From Cyclobacterium xiamenense (GTDB lineage: Bacteria; Bacteroidota; Bacteroidia; Cytophagales; Cyclobacteriaceae): 54,496 bases of DNA. Location: NCBI RefSeq assembly GCF_009467825.1, contig NZ_WIOK01000033.1, positions 1 to 54,496 of the forward strand, written 5' to 3'. The position numbers were made by a program, and so were the translations under genes. Each line of letters begins with the position of its first letter. The first letter of the stretch is position 1. The notes beneath the pieces are model-generated. The model did no database searches. It saw only the letters and a program-made list of their open reading frames with translations, and was not told where the DNA came from. This document shows positions 28,074-37,514 of the stretch, in pieces.

Positions 28074-29132
28074 AAAATCAATGTCGGTATAGCTCGGGTA
28101 CTTCATCAGGTATTGCAGTGCGGTTTCTACTTTGAAATTTTCAAAAAGCACTTTGTACAAATTTTCGGTGATGGGCGCCCGCATGCCGGTAGACTCCAGG
28201 TAGCGCTTGACCAACTTGACGGTATTGATGCCTTCGGCTACTTCTTCCATATCGGCAACAATATCGGGTAGCTTCTCCCCTGCTGCGAGACGGTAACCCA
28301 GCGTGTAGTTTCGGGATAAGGTGGAATTACAGGTAGTAACCAGGTCGCCGATCCCAGCCAGCCCCAAAAACGACTTGGTACAGCCACCCATGGCAGTGCC
28401 CAAATGGATCAGTTCGACCATGCCGCGTGAGACCAGCAAGCCTTTGGCATTGTCCCCCAAACCCAACCCGGACAAGGCACCCGCCGCAATGGCGATGATG
28501 TTTTTCAACACCCCGGAAAGCTCTACCCCTACGATATCGGAATTTCCGTACACTTGAAAATTATCCGAGCGAAGCAGGCGCTGCCCTTCCAGAACCACCT
28601 CTTCGTACCGGCTAGCCACCACGGTGGCGCCCGGCTGGTGCTCTAGCAGTTCCGTTGCCAGGTTGGGACCGGCCAGGCAGCCGATTCGTTCCACGACGGT
28701 TTCCTGTAGAATCACCTCACTCATGGTGCAAATATTTTCCCGCTTTAGTTGAGAGATGTTTTCCAGGTTTTTGCCTTCGGGCAGATTCAGCGACAAGCCC
28801 TTGGTGCCGTGGATTAAAAAATGGTAGGGATGAAGAAAAGGTGCAAACTGCACCATTACCTCCCGAAAAGCCGAGGAGGGTATCATCGGAAACATTACCT
28901 CGCAGGCCTCGCAAAGCAATTCCGGGTCTGTAGTGGCACGTATTTTACTCGCCAATTGCCGGTTTTTGACCCGGTGGGTTTTGTTAATGGCCTCCACTAC
29001 CGCCTCGTCCCGGGCATACACCAAAACCTCGTTTTTCTCTGCCAGCAGATTCGCAATGGCTGCCCCAAAACTTCCTATACCAATTACACCTATGGGTCGG
29101 GTTTTAAATGATTTTGTCCAATTCATATCCAT
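28068..29132 (-). CDS. gpsA: glycerol-3-phosphate dehydrogenase (NAD(P)+)
   Basis: A 354-residue enzyme that reduces dihydroxyacetone phosphate to sn-glycerol 3-phosphate, the backbone of phospholipids. The dinucleotide site is GVIGIGSFGAAIANLL (about 17-32), followed by FLIHGTKGLSL, GPNLATELLEHQPGATVVAS and the catalytic-domain block GLAGIGDLVTTCNSTLSRNY. About 20 residues precede the Rossmann strand. Its ATG lies inside the 3' end of the upstream acyltransferase gene (29-base overlap), so the two are translationally linked. Confidence 0.96.
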   Translation of the reverse strand: MDMNWTKSFKTRPIGVIGIGSFGAAIANLLAEKNEVLVYARDEAVVEAINKTHRVKNRQLASKIRATTDPELLCEACEVMFPMIPSSAFREVMVQFAPFLHPYHFLIHGTKGLSLNLPEGKNLENISQLKRENICTMSEVILQETVVERIGCLAGPNLATELLEHQPGATVVASRYEEVVLEGQRLLRSDNFQVYGNSDIVGVELSGVLKNIIAIAAGALSGLGLGDNAKGLLVSRGMVELIHLGTAMGGCTKSFLGLAGIGDLVTTCNSTLSRNYTLGYRLAAGEKLPDIVADMEEVAEGINTVKLVKRYLESTGMRAPITENLYKVLFENFKVETALQYLMKYPSYTDIDFL

Positions 29133-30831
29133 CCAGTCGGTTATGGTAATAGTACAATAAACTGATATCCTCGGTCACGACATGCCCCTGCTCGGTCCGG
29201 ATCAGGGGCCTTTTTGCGTGGTACATCCCCACATTTTCCAGTCCGTGCCGGATGATCTCTTCCAGCGGCATTTCCAGGTGAGGAGCCATGTGTAATTTTC
29301 CCTCCGCCCGCAGTTGCCGGATCCCATCCAGAACTTCTCCACAGGCGTCTTTGAACGTTTCATACGACAGGTGAATGTCTTCCTCCGGAACCCGCAGCAG
29401 GCTAAACAAATCCAACTTGCTATTGGCCCGTTTGATTAGTCGAAATGCGGTAAATGCTACCAGGTGACTGCTAAACACCCGGTTGATTTTATGAAATTCC
29501 TCCACGATACGGGTGCCCAATTTCTTGGTGTATTCCTCCTCGCGCTGCAGGTCTACGGTCACCTTGCCATTGCTTACAAAATAATCCCTACAGTCGATCG
29601 GCCTGCCGTGCTGATCCCGGCTGTTGCCGTTTTCGTCCACGTAGTTGCCAAGAATATCCATGGCCCGCCCGATCGAAACGGAGATGTCCGAGCCCTTGGT
29701 AAAGAACTTAACCAGAAACTTTGATATTCGATACGAGGTAGAAAACTCATCCGATTCGCTGTAATACCGCTCCTGACCGGTATGGTTCAGGTAATCCCGT
29801 ATCAATCCCGGCGCCTCCAGAACAAAATGGTAGTTAATGGTCACCGGCACGATAAAGACCTTTCCTGGGTTTTCAGTGTTGTTTTGAAAATTTGCCCGCT
29901 GGGCTTCGATGGCGGTGCTCAGCAAACCCAGTTTTAATTTCGATTCGATGTTTCCACTTCTGGAGCGTGTACCGCCCGGGAAAAACAAACTGTGACAGCC
30001 AAACTGGATGGCTTCCCTGGAATAGGTCTTTAACGTTTCCAGGTAGATCTGATTTTTCTTTCGCCGATCCACTTTGTAAGCGCCTAGGGCATTCATAAAG
30101 TAGGCAAAAATCTGGATGTTGAATAAATTGAGGCCTGCTCCGTAGATAAAGGGGGGAAGGCCAAGGGTACTGATGGTCCAGCCGATCAAAATGCTGTCCA
30201 GGTTGCTAAAATGGGTTGGCACCATCACAATGGTACCTTTCGATGCAAGGTCCCGCAACTGATCGGTCTCTCCAATAATCTGTATTTTGTCTTGCAGGCT
30301 GTATTGGTTACTAAAAATCGATTTAAACCCTTTTACCCGCGCGGTATTCAACAATCGCGAAAAACCAAAGGTGACAATCCTACGGGTCATCTTGTAATGG
30401 CTGTGCTTAAAATTACTGGCAATCTCCTCTGAATACCGCTGTGTAATGCCCGTTAAAATCGCCAGGTACCGCTCCTTTTTTTCGTCCTCGGTAAGTTTCT
30501 GGTCCACACCCACGGATAAAAGGGAGGATTTCACACCGGACCAAAAGGAAGCCTCGTCATCGGGATCCACCAGCCAGGGATTCTGCTTGATCCGCATTCG
30601 CTCCCGGTACAGGGTAAGTTCCAGTTCTTCCTTGAGTGCAGGCACCTGATTTCCGGTCAGGCTTTTGATTTTTTCACTGCTGGACGCTACTACTTGTTGA
30701 ATGAACGCTTTTCTCCCCTTACTCAGCCTCACCACGGGCCATTCGTCTTTTTCCGGCAAAATAGGGTCGTATTGATGCTTGATGTAGTCGTCGGCCAAGG
30801 GAATGTCTTTTGTTTGCTCAAAGATAACCAA
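29104..30831 (-). CDS. PlsB-like glycerol-3-phosphate / 1-acylglycerol-3-phosphate acyltransferase
   Basis: A 575-residue membrane-associated acyltransferase. The catalytic H-x4-D is in VPTHFSNLDSILIGW (about residue 206) and the phosphate-binding block is LFFPGGTRSRSGNIESKL (about 288). Length and C-terminal region fit the large PlsB-type enzymes more than the 200-residue PlsC. It would acylate glycerol 3-phosphate made by GpsA, whose gene overlaps it by 29 bases. Start is TTG at 30831. A TATCTTTG box at 30819-30826 lies just inside this start, so a slightly later start is possible. Confidence 0.88.
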   Translation of the reverse strand: MVIFEQTKDIPLADDYIKHQYDPILPEKDEWPVVRLSKGRKAFIQQVVASSSEKIKSLTGNQVPALKEELELTLYRERMRIKQNPWLVDPDDEASFWSGVKSSLLSVGVDQKLTEDEKKERYLAILTGITQRYSEEIASNFKHSHYKMTRRIVTFGFSRLLNTARVKGFKSIFSNQYSLQDKIQIIGETDQLRDLASKGTIVMVPTHFSNLDSILIGWTISTLGLPPFIYGAGLNLFNIQIFAYFMNALGAYKVDRRKKNQIYLETLKTYSREAIQFGCHSLFFPGGTRSRSGNIESKLKLGLLSTAIEAQRANFQNNTENPGKVFIVPVTINYHFVLEAPGLIRDYLNHTGQERYYSESDEFSTSYRISKFLVKFFTKGSDISVSIGRAMDILGNYVDENGNSRDQHGRPIDCRDYFVSNGKVTVDLQREEEYTKKLGTRIVEEFHKINRVFSSHLVAFTAFRLIKRANSKLDLFSLLRVPEEDIHLSYETFKDACGEVLDGIRQLRAEGKLHMAPHLEMPLEEIIRHGLENVGMYHAKRPLIRTEQGHVVTEDISLLYYYHNRLDGYELDKII

Positions 30832-30869
30832 AAATAAAATTCATTAAACAGAATAATCATTTGGGCGGT

Positions 30870-30900
30870 TTTGTCAATGGTGGAATAGGTTGTAATATTG
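30870..30900 (+). promoter_or_regulatory. promoter of the polyprenyl synthase gene
   Basis: TTTTG (TTG at 30871-30873), 19 bases, then TAATATTG (30893-30900), one mismatch from TAnnTTTG. It sits 17 bases before the ATG at 30918 and excludes the longer TTG-started frame at 30861. Confidence 0.6.
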
Positions 30901-30917
30901 CACCATCCAAAACACAA

Positions 30918-31892
30918 ATGAAGCAGGATTTACAGCAGATACAAGCCCCCATAGCCAGCGAAATGGCTGACTTTGAGAAAAAATTCCGCTCCTTCATGCA
31001 GAGTAAGGTCAAATTGCTTGACCACATCACCCAATACATCGTTCGGAGAAAAGGCAAACAAATGCGTCCGATGTTTGTCTTTCTGAGTTCAGGCCTGAGC
31101 GGTGGCATCACCGAAGCTTCCTATCGGGGCGCAGCATTGATTGAGCTGCTTCATACCGCCACCCTGGTGCACGATGACGTGGTCGATGATGCCAACTACC
31201 GCAGGGGATTTTTTTCGATCAATGCCCTCTGGAAAAACAAAATTGCCGTTTTGGTGGGGGATTACCTGCTATCCAGAGGCTTGCTGCTTAGCGTGGAAAA
31301 CGATGATTTTGACCTGCTAAAAATCGTTTCCAATGCCGTTCGGGAAATGAGCGAAGGAGAGCTATTGCAAATCTCAAAAGCCCGTACGCTCAACATTACC
31401 GAAGAGGTCTACTATACCATCATCCGCCAAAAGACCGCCAGCCTGATCTCTTCCTGCTGTGCCGTCGGAGCCGCAACGGCCAATGCCACGGCGGAAACCA
31501 TTGAAAAAATGAGGCTATTTGGTGAAAAAGTGGGGATGGCCTTCCAAATCAAAGACGACCTGTTTGACTACGGCGAAGACGTGGTCGGCAAACCGGTCGG
31601 TATAGACATCAAGGAAAAGAAGATGACCCTTCCACTGATCTATGCCCTCAATCAATCCTCCTGGGTGGAACGGAAAAAGATCATTTACAAAATCCGTAAT
31701 GGCAGCGAAAACAAAAAAATAGTCACGGAGGTCATTGATTTTGTTAAAGCCTCGGGAGGATTGGAGTACTCCCAAAAAATCATGAACGACTTTTACCAGG
31801 AAGCGCTGGCCATTTTGGCAGATTTTCCCGAATCTCCCTACAAATCCTCCCTTTCATCCCTGGTGACTTACACCATCGCACGAAAAAAATAA
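30918..31892 (+). CDS. polyprenyl diphosphate synthase (trans-type)
   Basis: 324 residues from the ATG at 30918 (MKQDLQQIQ). Both aspartate-rich motifs are present: LVHDDVVDDANYRRG (about residue 84) and QIKDDLFDYGED (about 212), plus the RRKGKQMRP substrate site (about 39-47) and the GEVxQ-like GELLQIS. It chains isopentenyl diphosphate onto an allylic primer to make a long all-trans product, most likely the quinone side chain (IspB/octaprenyl type). The dcw operon follows after about 320 bases. Confidence 0.92.
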   Translation: MKQDLQQIQAPIASEMADFEKKFRSFMQSKVKLLDHITQYIVRRKGKQMRPMFVFLSSGLSGGITEASYRGAALIELLHTATLVHDDVVDDANYRRGFFSINALWKNKIAVLVGDYLLSRGLLLSVENDDFDLLKIVSNAVREMSEGELLQISKARTLNITEEVYYTIIRQKTASLISSCCAVGAATANATAETIEKMRLFGEKVGMAFQIKDDLFDYGEDVVGKPVGIDIKEKKMTLPLIYALNQSSWVERKKIIYKIRNGSENKKIVTEVIDFVKASGGLEYSQKIMNDFYQEALAILADFPESPYKSSLSSLVTYTIARKK

Positions 31893-32132
31893 GCAGCTTT
31901 CTATTTTTTTGTACATCCTTTGGGATTTTCTCCCACCTTCGTTTTATACGCCCTTTCCCGAATCGCAATTACCTTTATCCCATCAGCAAAAAAAAGGCTC
32001 TGAACGGGAAATCATCCCCCTTTGAACCCTTTTAACTACTGATTTATAACCGTTTGTACCTCAGGGATACCCGTATAATTTTTTACTAAAAATATTGTCT
32101 TTGTAGTTTGTTTTGGATACTTTTATAGCGAT

Positions 32133-32172
32133 GTGGTAAAAAGTGGGGCAAAGTGGTATAAAGTGTTTGGCT
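32133..32172 (+). promoter_or_regulatory. MraZ operator: four 10-base direct repeats
   Basis: GTGGTAAAAA, GTGGGGCAAA, GTGGTATAAA and a weaker GTGTTTGGCT start at 32133, 32143, 32153 and 32163, exactly one helical turn apart. MraZ in other bacteria binds tandem TGGG-type repeats with a 10-base period upstream of its own gene, so this array 40 bases before mraZ is very likely its autoregulatory operator. The rest of the 31893-32132 gap has no gene. A TACTTTTA box at 32118-32125 with ATTG 20 bases upstream may be a promoter feeding into the array. Confidence 0.75.
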
Positions 32173-32178
32173 ATTTAC

Positions 32179-32186
32179 TACTTTTG
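32179..32186 (+). promoter_or_regulatory. -7 box of the dcw operon
   Basis: TACTTTTG matches TAnnTTTG and ends 25 bases before the mraZ ATG. The position where a -33 TTTG would fall is occupied by the MraZ repeats, which would let MraZ compete directly with polymerase. No clear TTTG at the right spacing. Confidence 0.45.
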
Positions 32187-32211
32187 TATTCACGAATCAG
32201 GAAGTACAGAC

Positions 32212-32661
32212 ATGGCATCTTTCACCGGTGAATTTGAGTGTAAACTGGATGCCAAGGGCAGGTTGGTTTTACCTTCTAAGATGAAGGCATCCCTTCCTGA
32301 ATCCTTGGGTCAGGAGATGATGCTGCGCAAAGGTCTGGAACCCTGCCTTGAGTTGATTCCCATGATGGAGGTCCGTAAAGACCACAGCAAACTGGCCAGT
32401 CTGGACGATACCGACGAGGAGGTACGGATTTTCAAACGGTCTTTTTTCCGGCGGGAATCGCCGGTGGAACTGGATAGTGCGGGAAGGTTTCTGCTTCCCA
32501 AAAACATGCTTCGCCATGCGCAGCTGGAGAAAGATGCCGTGCTCATCGGGATCGGGACCAAGATAGAAATCTGGAATCCTGACCTTCACGAGGAATTCGC
32601 TGCCAAAGAAGAGCAAGTGTATAAAGCATTGAACAGAAAATTTTTAGGAAAGCATGTCTGA
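32212..32661 (+). CDS. mraZ: MraZ, DNA-binding regulator of the division/cell-wall cluster
   Basis: 149 residues from the ATG at 32212 (MASFTGEFECKLDAKGRLVL). Two AbrB-like half domains each carry the family D-x-x-G-R pattern: KLDAKGRLVLPSKMK (about 10-24) and ELDSAGRFLLPKNML (about 85-99). MraZ forms ring-shaped oligomers that bind tandem repeats and repress the dcw genes. An in-frame upstream GTG at 32143 falls within the operator and is not used. The stop overlaps the rsmH start by eight bases. Confidence 0.95.
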   Translation: MASFTGEFECKLDAKGRLVLPSKMKASLPESLGQEMMLRKGLEPCLELIPMMEVRKDHSKLASLDDTDEEVRIFKRSFFRRESPVELDSAGRFLLPKNMLRHAQLEKDAVLIGIGTKIEIWNPDLHEEFAAKEEQVYKALNRKFLGKHV

Positions 32662-33565
32662 TCCGGTATACCATATCCCCGTTATGCGTGAGGCCTGCCT
32701 TTCCGGATTGGCTATCGATCCCAATGGGATTTATGTAGACCTGACCTATGGAGGAGGTGGCCATGCCAAGGAGCTCCTCAACCGGTTGGAAAACGGGCAT
32801 TTGTATGCCTTTGACCAGGATCCCGACGCCGAAAAAAATGCACCCGAGGATCCACGCTTCACTTTTATACCGGCAAACTTCCGGGACGTACGGCGCTATT
32901 TGAAGCTCTACGGGGTGGAACAAGTAGACGGCATATTGGCCGATTTGGGGATTTCCTCCCACCAGATCGACGAACCCTCGCGAGGTTTTTCGACGCGCTT
33001 CGAAGGCCCGCTCGACATGCGAATGAGCCGATCCGGGGAGCTCACGGCAGCAGGGGTCCTGAACTCCTACACGGAAATTGAGCTGCAGCGACTACTCGGA
33101 ACCTATGGAGAAGTAAAAAACGCGAAAACATTGGCCCGGGCAATCGTGTCCTTCCGGGCAAACAGTCCTTTCGAGGGAAGTGCCGAATTCAAACGCTTGC
33201 TCGACCACCACGCTCCCCGCGGAAAATACGCAAAATATGCCGCGCAGGTGTACCAGGCGCTCCGAATCGAAGTAAACCAGGAAATGGTGGCCCTGGAGGA
33301 GATGCTGCTCCAAAGCATTGACCTGTTAAAACCCGGCGGGCGTTTGGTAATCATGAGTTACCATTCCCTGGAAGATCGCTTGGTAAAAAACATCATGACC
33401 AAGGGAAAACTGTATGGGGAACTTGAAAAAGACTTCTATGGAAACCCGATTCGACCCCTGGAGCCGGTAAGTAGAAAAGCCATCGTTGCTGATCCGGAAG
33501 AAATCGAAAGAAACAAACGGGCTCGAAGCGCCCGATTACGCATCGCCGAAAAAATACAGCCATGA
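32654..33565 (+). CDS. rsmH: 16S rRNA (cytosine-1402 N4)-methyltransferase
   Basis: A 303-residue MraW/RsmH enzyme that methylates C1402 in the 16S decoding centre. It has the opening YHIPVMREACLSGL, the SAM site YVDLTYGGGGHAKELL (about 28-43), YAFDQDPDAEKNA, GILADLGISSHQID (about 96-109), GFSTRFEGPLDMRMS and the late block LVIMSYHSLEDRLVKN. Length is normal. Overlaps mraZ (8 bases) and the next gene (4 bases) inside the dcw operon. Confidence 0.97.
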   Translation: MSDPVYHIPVMREACLSGLAIDPNGIYVDLTYGGGGHAKELLNRLENGHLYAFDQDPDAEKNAPEDPRFTFIPANFRDVRRYLKLYGVEQVDGILADLGISSHQIDEPSRGFSTRFEGPLDMRMSRSGELTAAGVLNSYTEIELQRLLGTYGEVKNAKTLARAIVSFRANSPFEGSAEFKRLLDHHAPRGKYAKYAAQVYQALRIEVNQEMVALEEMLLQSIDLLKPGGRLVIMSYHSLEDRLVKNIMTKGKLYGELEKDFYGNPIRPLEPVSRKAIVADPEEIERNKRARSARLRIAEKIQP

Positions 33566-33942
33566 GTAAAAACAGTTTCAGAAAACCAATCAAGCCCCTT
33601 GGCAAGACAAAAAAGTCCTGGCTGAATCCATTTGCGTTTATCGAGCAAAAGTTGGATATCAGCGGACTGCTGGGTGAGCAAGTACCGGTAAAATTGGTGC
33701 CCCCTTTTTTATATGCAGCCTTTCTGGCCATGCTCTACATCTGGAGCAATCACCAGGCGGAGAATACCATTCGAAAAATTGAACGGACCCAGCAGGAAGT
33801 GGAAGACCTCCGTGCGGACGTCACCACATTGGAAGCGGAATACATGTTTTCCAGCAAGCAATCCGAAGTTGCCAAAAAAATCCAACCGCTGGGATTGGTT
33901 GAAATAGAAGAACCGCCACAACGAATCGTGTTAGAGAAGTGA
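33562..33942 (+). CDS. ftsL: FtsL-like division protein
   Basis: A 126-residue single-pass membrane protein: about 50 cytoplasmic residues, one helix (about 51-68, PPFLYAAFLAMLYIWSN), then a coiled-coil (IRKIERTQQEVEDLRADVTT). Topology, size and position between rsmH and ftsI identify it as the FtsL equivalent, a bridge that helps activate the septal synthase FtsW-FtsI. Sequence alone is weakly conserved. ATG overlaps the rsmH stop; its own stop overlaps the GTG of ftsI. Confidence 0.75.
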   Translation: MSKNSFRKPIKPLGKTKKSWLNPFAFIEQKLDISGLLGEQVPVKLVPPFLYAAFLAMLYIWSNHQAENTIRKIERTQQEVEDLRADVTTLEAEYMFSSKQSEVAKKIQPLGLVEIEEPPQRIVLEK

Positions 33943-36047
33943 ACATCAAAAAATCCATATTGCTCCGGGTTCGGCTGGCCTTTCTGGCAGTCACTGTAAT
34001 CGCCGGTGCTATTTTTTACAGAATAGGTACCATCCAGCTGGTCGAGGGCGACAAATGGCGCCAGCTCTCCGAGGACATTCATTTGCAATACCGGCCGGTA
34101 AAGGCCACCCGTGGCAATATCTACAGCGCGGATGGAAGTCTCCTTGCGACCAGCCTGCCCTTTTACCGGGTAGCGATGGATCCCTCCATCGTCTCCGGAG
34201 CCCAACTCAAAGCAAAGGTGGATTCATTGGCAACGTTGCTTTCGGACTTTTACCGGGATCGATCGGCAGCGAGCTACAAGCGCATGATCCTGGATGCCCG
34301 AAACGATGGCAAGAAATACCTGATTCTCAACCGAAAGCAAATCGGCTATCAGGACAAACTGAAGATGATGACCTGGCCCATTTTCCGGGAAGGCAGAATG
34401 GGTGGAGGTGTTTTGTTCGAAAAAATCGACAAGCGCTACCGGCCGTTCAAAAACCTGGCTGGAAGAACCGTCGGATTTCTAAACGAAGACCAGTACGGAG
34501 TAGGCCTGGAATACAGTTTTAACGACTACCTGGAGGGAAGAAATGGAGAAGCGATGTTTCAGAAAATTGCCGGCGGGAGTTGGAAACCCCTGCACGACGC
34601 CGAAGACATCAAACCCACGGACGGCTACGACATCGTCACGACCCTGGATGTAAACATACAAGACCTGGCTGAATCGGCCCTGCTCCGGCAACTCATGAAC
34701 AAGGACGCCGCCTACGGTTCCGTGATTGTGATGGAAGTGGCCACGGGCCACATAAAGGCAATCGCTAACCTGCAAAAAAACAAAAACGGGTACGGATACG
34801 GCGAATATTACAATTACGCGGTAGGCGAACAGGGACTTACCGAACCGGGATCTACCTTTAAGCTGCTGTCCATGATGGCTCTTTTGGAAGAAGGCAAAAT
34901 CAATTTGACCGACAGCATTGACACCGGCAATGGTCGTTTTAAGTTTTACGACCGCTTTATGCGGGATGCGAAAAACGGAGGATATGGGAAGCTAACCGTT
35001 CGGGAAGTCTTTGAAAAATCCTCCAATGTGGGCATATCGAAAATGGTCAACGACCATTTTGGTCACCAGCCCCACCGATTTATGGAATACATCTCCCGGG
35101 TCAGGCTGGACCAGCCCCTGGGCTTTCAAATCAAAGGGGAAGGATTGCCCTATTTTAAAAACCCGGAGGATAAAAACTGGTACGGAACCACCCTCCCCTG
35201 GATGTCCATTGGGTACGAACTGAAAATTACTCCCTTGCAGACCCTTACCCTGTACAATGCAGTGGCCAATGGAGGCTCCCTGGTGCAACCCTTGATCGTG
35301 CAGCAAATATCCAAAGGCAACGCAATAGAAGCCCGCTTTCGAACAAAGATCGTTCAAAAAAACATCGCCTCCCAAAAAACCATTGCACAACTCCAAAGCC
35401 TCCTGAAAGGTGTGGTGGATAACGGAACGGCAAAAAACATCAAAACGGCGACCTACGGGATTGCCGGGAAGACCGGCACTGCGCAAAAATTAGAAAACGG
35501 AAGGTACACCCAAAAATACTACACTTCCTTCGTCGGCTATTTTCCTGCGGAACGTCCTAAATACAGCGCCATTGTGGTGATCGATAGTCCCAAGGGATTC
35601 AATGCCTACGGCGGAGATATATCGGCCCCGGTATTCCGGGAAATCGCAGACAAATTGTACGCTCAGGACATGAGCGTACAGGTAAGCAGCGAAACACCCC
35701 GGAAAATACCCGAAATAGACCGAAGTGAATTTCCCTATATCCGGGCAGGAAAAGTGGAGGAATTGCAGATGATATGCAACAGCATGGGTATCTCCAATCA
35801 TTATTCCGGGAACGAAACCTGGGTGACTTCCAAGGTTTCGAATCGGTCGATCCAATGGATCAGCAATGCGGTGGAAAAACCGGTCGTTCCGAACGTGACC
35901 GGCATGACTCTTCGGGATGCGCTGTATGTCCTTGAAAACAAGGGACTTCGGGTACAGCATGCAGGCAAGGGACGGGTTAGCTCCCAATCCCTGCCCGCGG
36001 GCAGCCGGATCAACAAGGACCAGATCATTAAATTAAATTTACGTTGA
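33939..36047 (+). CDS. ftsI: septal penicillin-binding protein (FtsI/PBP3) with PASTA domain
   Basis: 702 residues with an N-terminal membrane anchor (about 8-28), a dimerisation domain starting RPVKATRGNIYSADGSLLA, and the transpeptidase domain: STFK (about residue 304), SSN (SSNVGIS, about 364) and KTGTAQ (about 509). A single PASTA domain (PVVPNVTGMTLRDALYVLEN, about 642-702) ends the protein, as is usual in Bacteroidota. It crosslinks peptidoglycan at the division site with FtsW. GTG start overlapping the ftsL stop (GTGA); the stop overlaps the TTG start of murE. Confidence 0.95.
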   Translation: MNIKKSILLRVRLAFLAVTVIAGAIFYRIGTIQLVEGDKWRQLSEDIHLQYRPVKATRGNIYSADGSLLATSLPFYRVAMDPSIVSGAQLKAKVDSLATLLSDFYRDRSAASYKRMILDARNDGKKYLILNRKQIGYQDKLKMMTWPIFREGRMGGGVLFEKIDKRYRPFKNLAGRTVGFLNEDQYGVGLEYSFNDYLEGRNGEAMFQKIAGGSWKPLHDAEDIKPTDGYDIVTTLDVNIQDLAESALLRQLMNKDAAYGSVIVMEVATGHIKAIANLQKNKNGYGYGEYYNYAVGEQGLTEPGSTFKLLSMMALLEEGKINLTDSIDTGNGRFKFYDRFMRDAKNGGYGKLTVREVFEKSSNVGISKMVNDHFGHQPHRFMEYISRVRLDQPLGFQIKGEGLPYFKNPEDKNWYGTTLPWMSIGYELKITPLQTLTLYNAVANGGSLVQPLIVQQISKGNAIEARFRTKIVQKNIASQKTIAQLQSLLKGVVDNGTAKNIKTATYGIAGKTGTAQKLENGRYTQKYYTSFVGYFPAERPKYSAIVVIDSPKGFNAYGGDISAPVFREIADKLYAQDMSVQVSSETPRKIPEIDRSEFPYIRAGKVEELQMICNSMGISNHYSGNETWVTSKVSNRSIQWISNAVEKPVVPNVTGMTLRDALYVLENKGLRVQHAGKGRVSSQSLPAGSRINKDQIIKLNLR

Positions 36048-37510
36048 GCAAACCATTAAAAGATATCGTCTACAAGGTTTCTTTGGTATCTACGAAAGGC
36101 TCCATGGATGTACCAATTGCCAGCATCGCATTTGACAGCAGAGCGGTTCGGGAGGGAGCTGTATTCGTAGCCATACCGGGCACCCAGGTGGACGGGCATG
36201 CCTTTATCGACAATGCGCTGGACAAAGGGGCATCGGCCATCGTCTGCGAACATCTCCCCGAAAAGCTCAGGGAGGGGATTACTTACGTGCAGGTAATCAA
36301 CGCCGCCAGGTCTCTCGGACTCATGGCGGCAAATTTTTACGGGAATCCCTCCGAAAAAATCACGCTGGTGGCCGTGACCGGCACGAATGGAAAAACTACA
36401 ACCGTTACGCTGTTGCACCAGTTGTTTTCCGAATTGGGGTATGCCACCGGACTGCTATCCACGGTAGAAAATCGAATCAAAGATCAGGTGCTTGCTGCCA
36501 GCCACACCACGCCCGACGTAGTGGCGATCAACGAGTTGCTCGTGAAAATGCTGGAAAATGGTTGTACCCATTGTTTCATGGAAGCCAGTTCGCATGCCAT
36601 CGTTCAGGAACGCACGGCCGGACTGAAATTTGCGGGCGCCTTGTTTACAAACATTTCGCACGACCACCTGGACTATCACGGCACCTTTGATTCGTACATC
36701 AAAGCAAAGAAAAAGCTATTTGACGAACTTCCGAAAGACGGCTTTGCGCTGATCAATGCGGACGACAAACGAGGTCGCGTCATGCTCCAAAACTGCCGGG
36801 CCAGGCCCTTTACCTTCGGCTTGAAATACCCCGCGGATTTTAAAGCAAAAATACTGGCCAACTCCCTGCACGGACTCGAACTCGATTTCGAGGGCAAACA
36901 GGTTTGGTTCCGGCTGATTGGTGAATTTAACGCCTACAACCTGCTGGGAGTGCTCGGGGTCGCTCTCTTGCTGGACGAAGAAGAGGAGGAAGTGCTGCGC
37001 CAACTATCGAAATTAAAGGGAGCCATTGGCCGCTTTGATCAGGTCGTGTACGGAGGTATCACTGCCATTATCGATTACGCACATACCCCGGATGCCCTGG
37101 AGAATGTACTCAAAACCATACAAAAACTACGAACCGGCGGGGAAACCCTGGTCACCCTGGTAGGCTGCGGAGGAAACCGGGACCGGAGCAAGCGGCCCCT
37201 GATGGCCAAAATTGCCTGCAACCTGAGCGATCGGGTCATTTTTACCTCAGACAACCCCCGGGACGAAGACCCAATGGAAATCATTCGGGAGATGGAAGCC
37301 GGTATAAATCCGGTCGACCAGAAAAAGACGCTCAGCCTGACTGACCGACGGTCGGCCATCAAAACCGCCTGCAGCCTGGCAAAAAAAGGCGACATCTTGC
37401 TGATTGCGGGCAAAGGGCACGAAACCTATCAGGAAATACAAGGAGTCAAACACCCCTTTGACGATAAAAAAGTGGTAAAGGAATTTTTAGAAATGTTACA
37501 CAAAGAATAA
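36044..37510 (+). CDS. murE: UDP-MurNAc-tripeptide synthetase (meso-DAP adding)
   Basis: A 488-residue Mur ligase. The ATP site is [17 protein letters not shown] (about 113), with [17 protein letters not shown] in the central domain. The C-terminal DNPR motif ([10 protein letters not shown], about residue 403) predicts meso-diaminopimelate as the third residue added, rather than lysine. TTG start overlapping the ftsI stop. Cytosolic step of peptidoglycan precursor synthesis. Four-base gap to mraY. Confidence 0.96.
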   Translation: MSKPLKDIVYKVSLVSTKGSMDVPIASIAFDSRAVREGAVFVAIPGTQVDGHAFIDNALDKGASAIVCEHLPEKLREGITYVQVINAARSLGLMAANFYGNPSEKITLVAVTGTNGKTTTVTLLHQLFSELGYATGLLSTVENRIKDQVLAASHTTPDVVAINELLVKMLENGCTHCFMEASSHAIVQERTAGLKFAGALFTNISHDHLDYHGTFDSYIKAKKKLFDELPKDGFALINADDKRGRVMLQNCRARPFTFGLKYPADFKAKILANSLHGLELDFEGKQVWFRLIGEFNAYNLLGVLGVALLLDEEEEEVLRQLSKLKGAIGRFDQVVYGGITAIIDYAHTPDALENVLKTIQKLRTGGETLVTLVGCGGNRDRSKRPLMAKIACNLSDRVIFTSDNPRDEDPMEIIREMEAGINPVDQKKTLSLTDRRSAIKTACSLAKKGDILLIAGKGHETYQEIQGVKHPFDDKKVVKEFLEMLHKE

Positions 37511-37514
37511 CCGA

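Noticed and set aside
32143-32211. GTG-started extension of mraZ
   Set aside because: It lies in the MraZ operator and upstream of the -7 box; the MASFTGEF start matches the family N-terminus.
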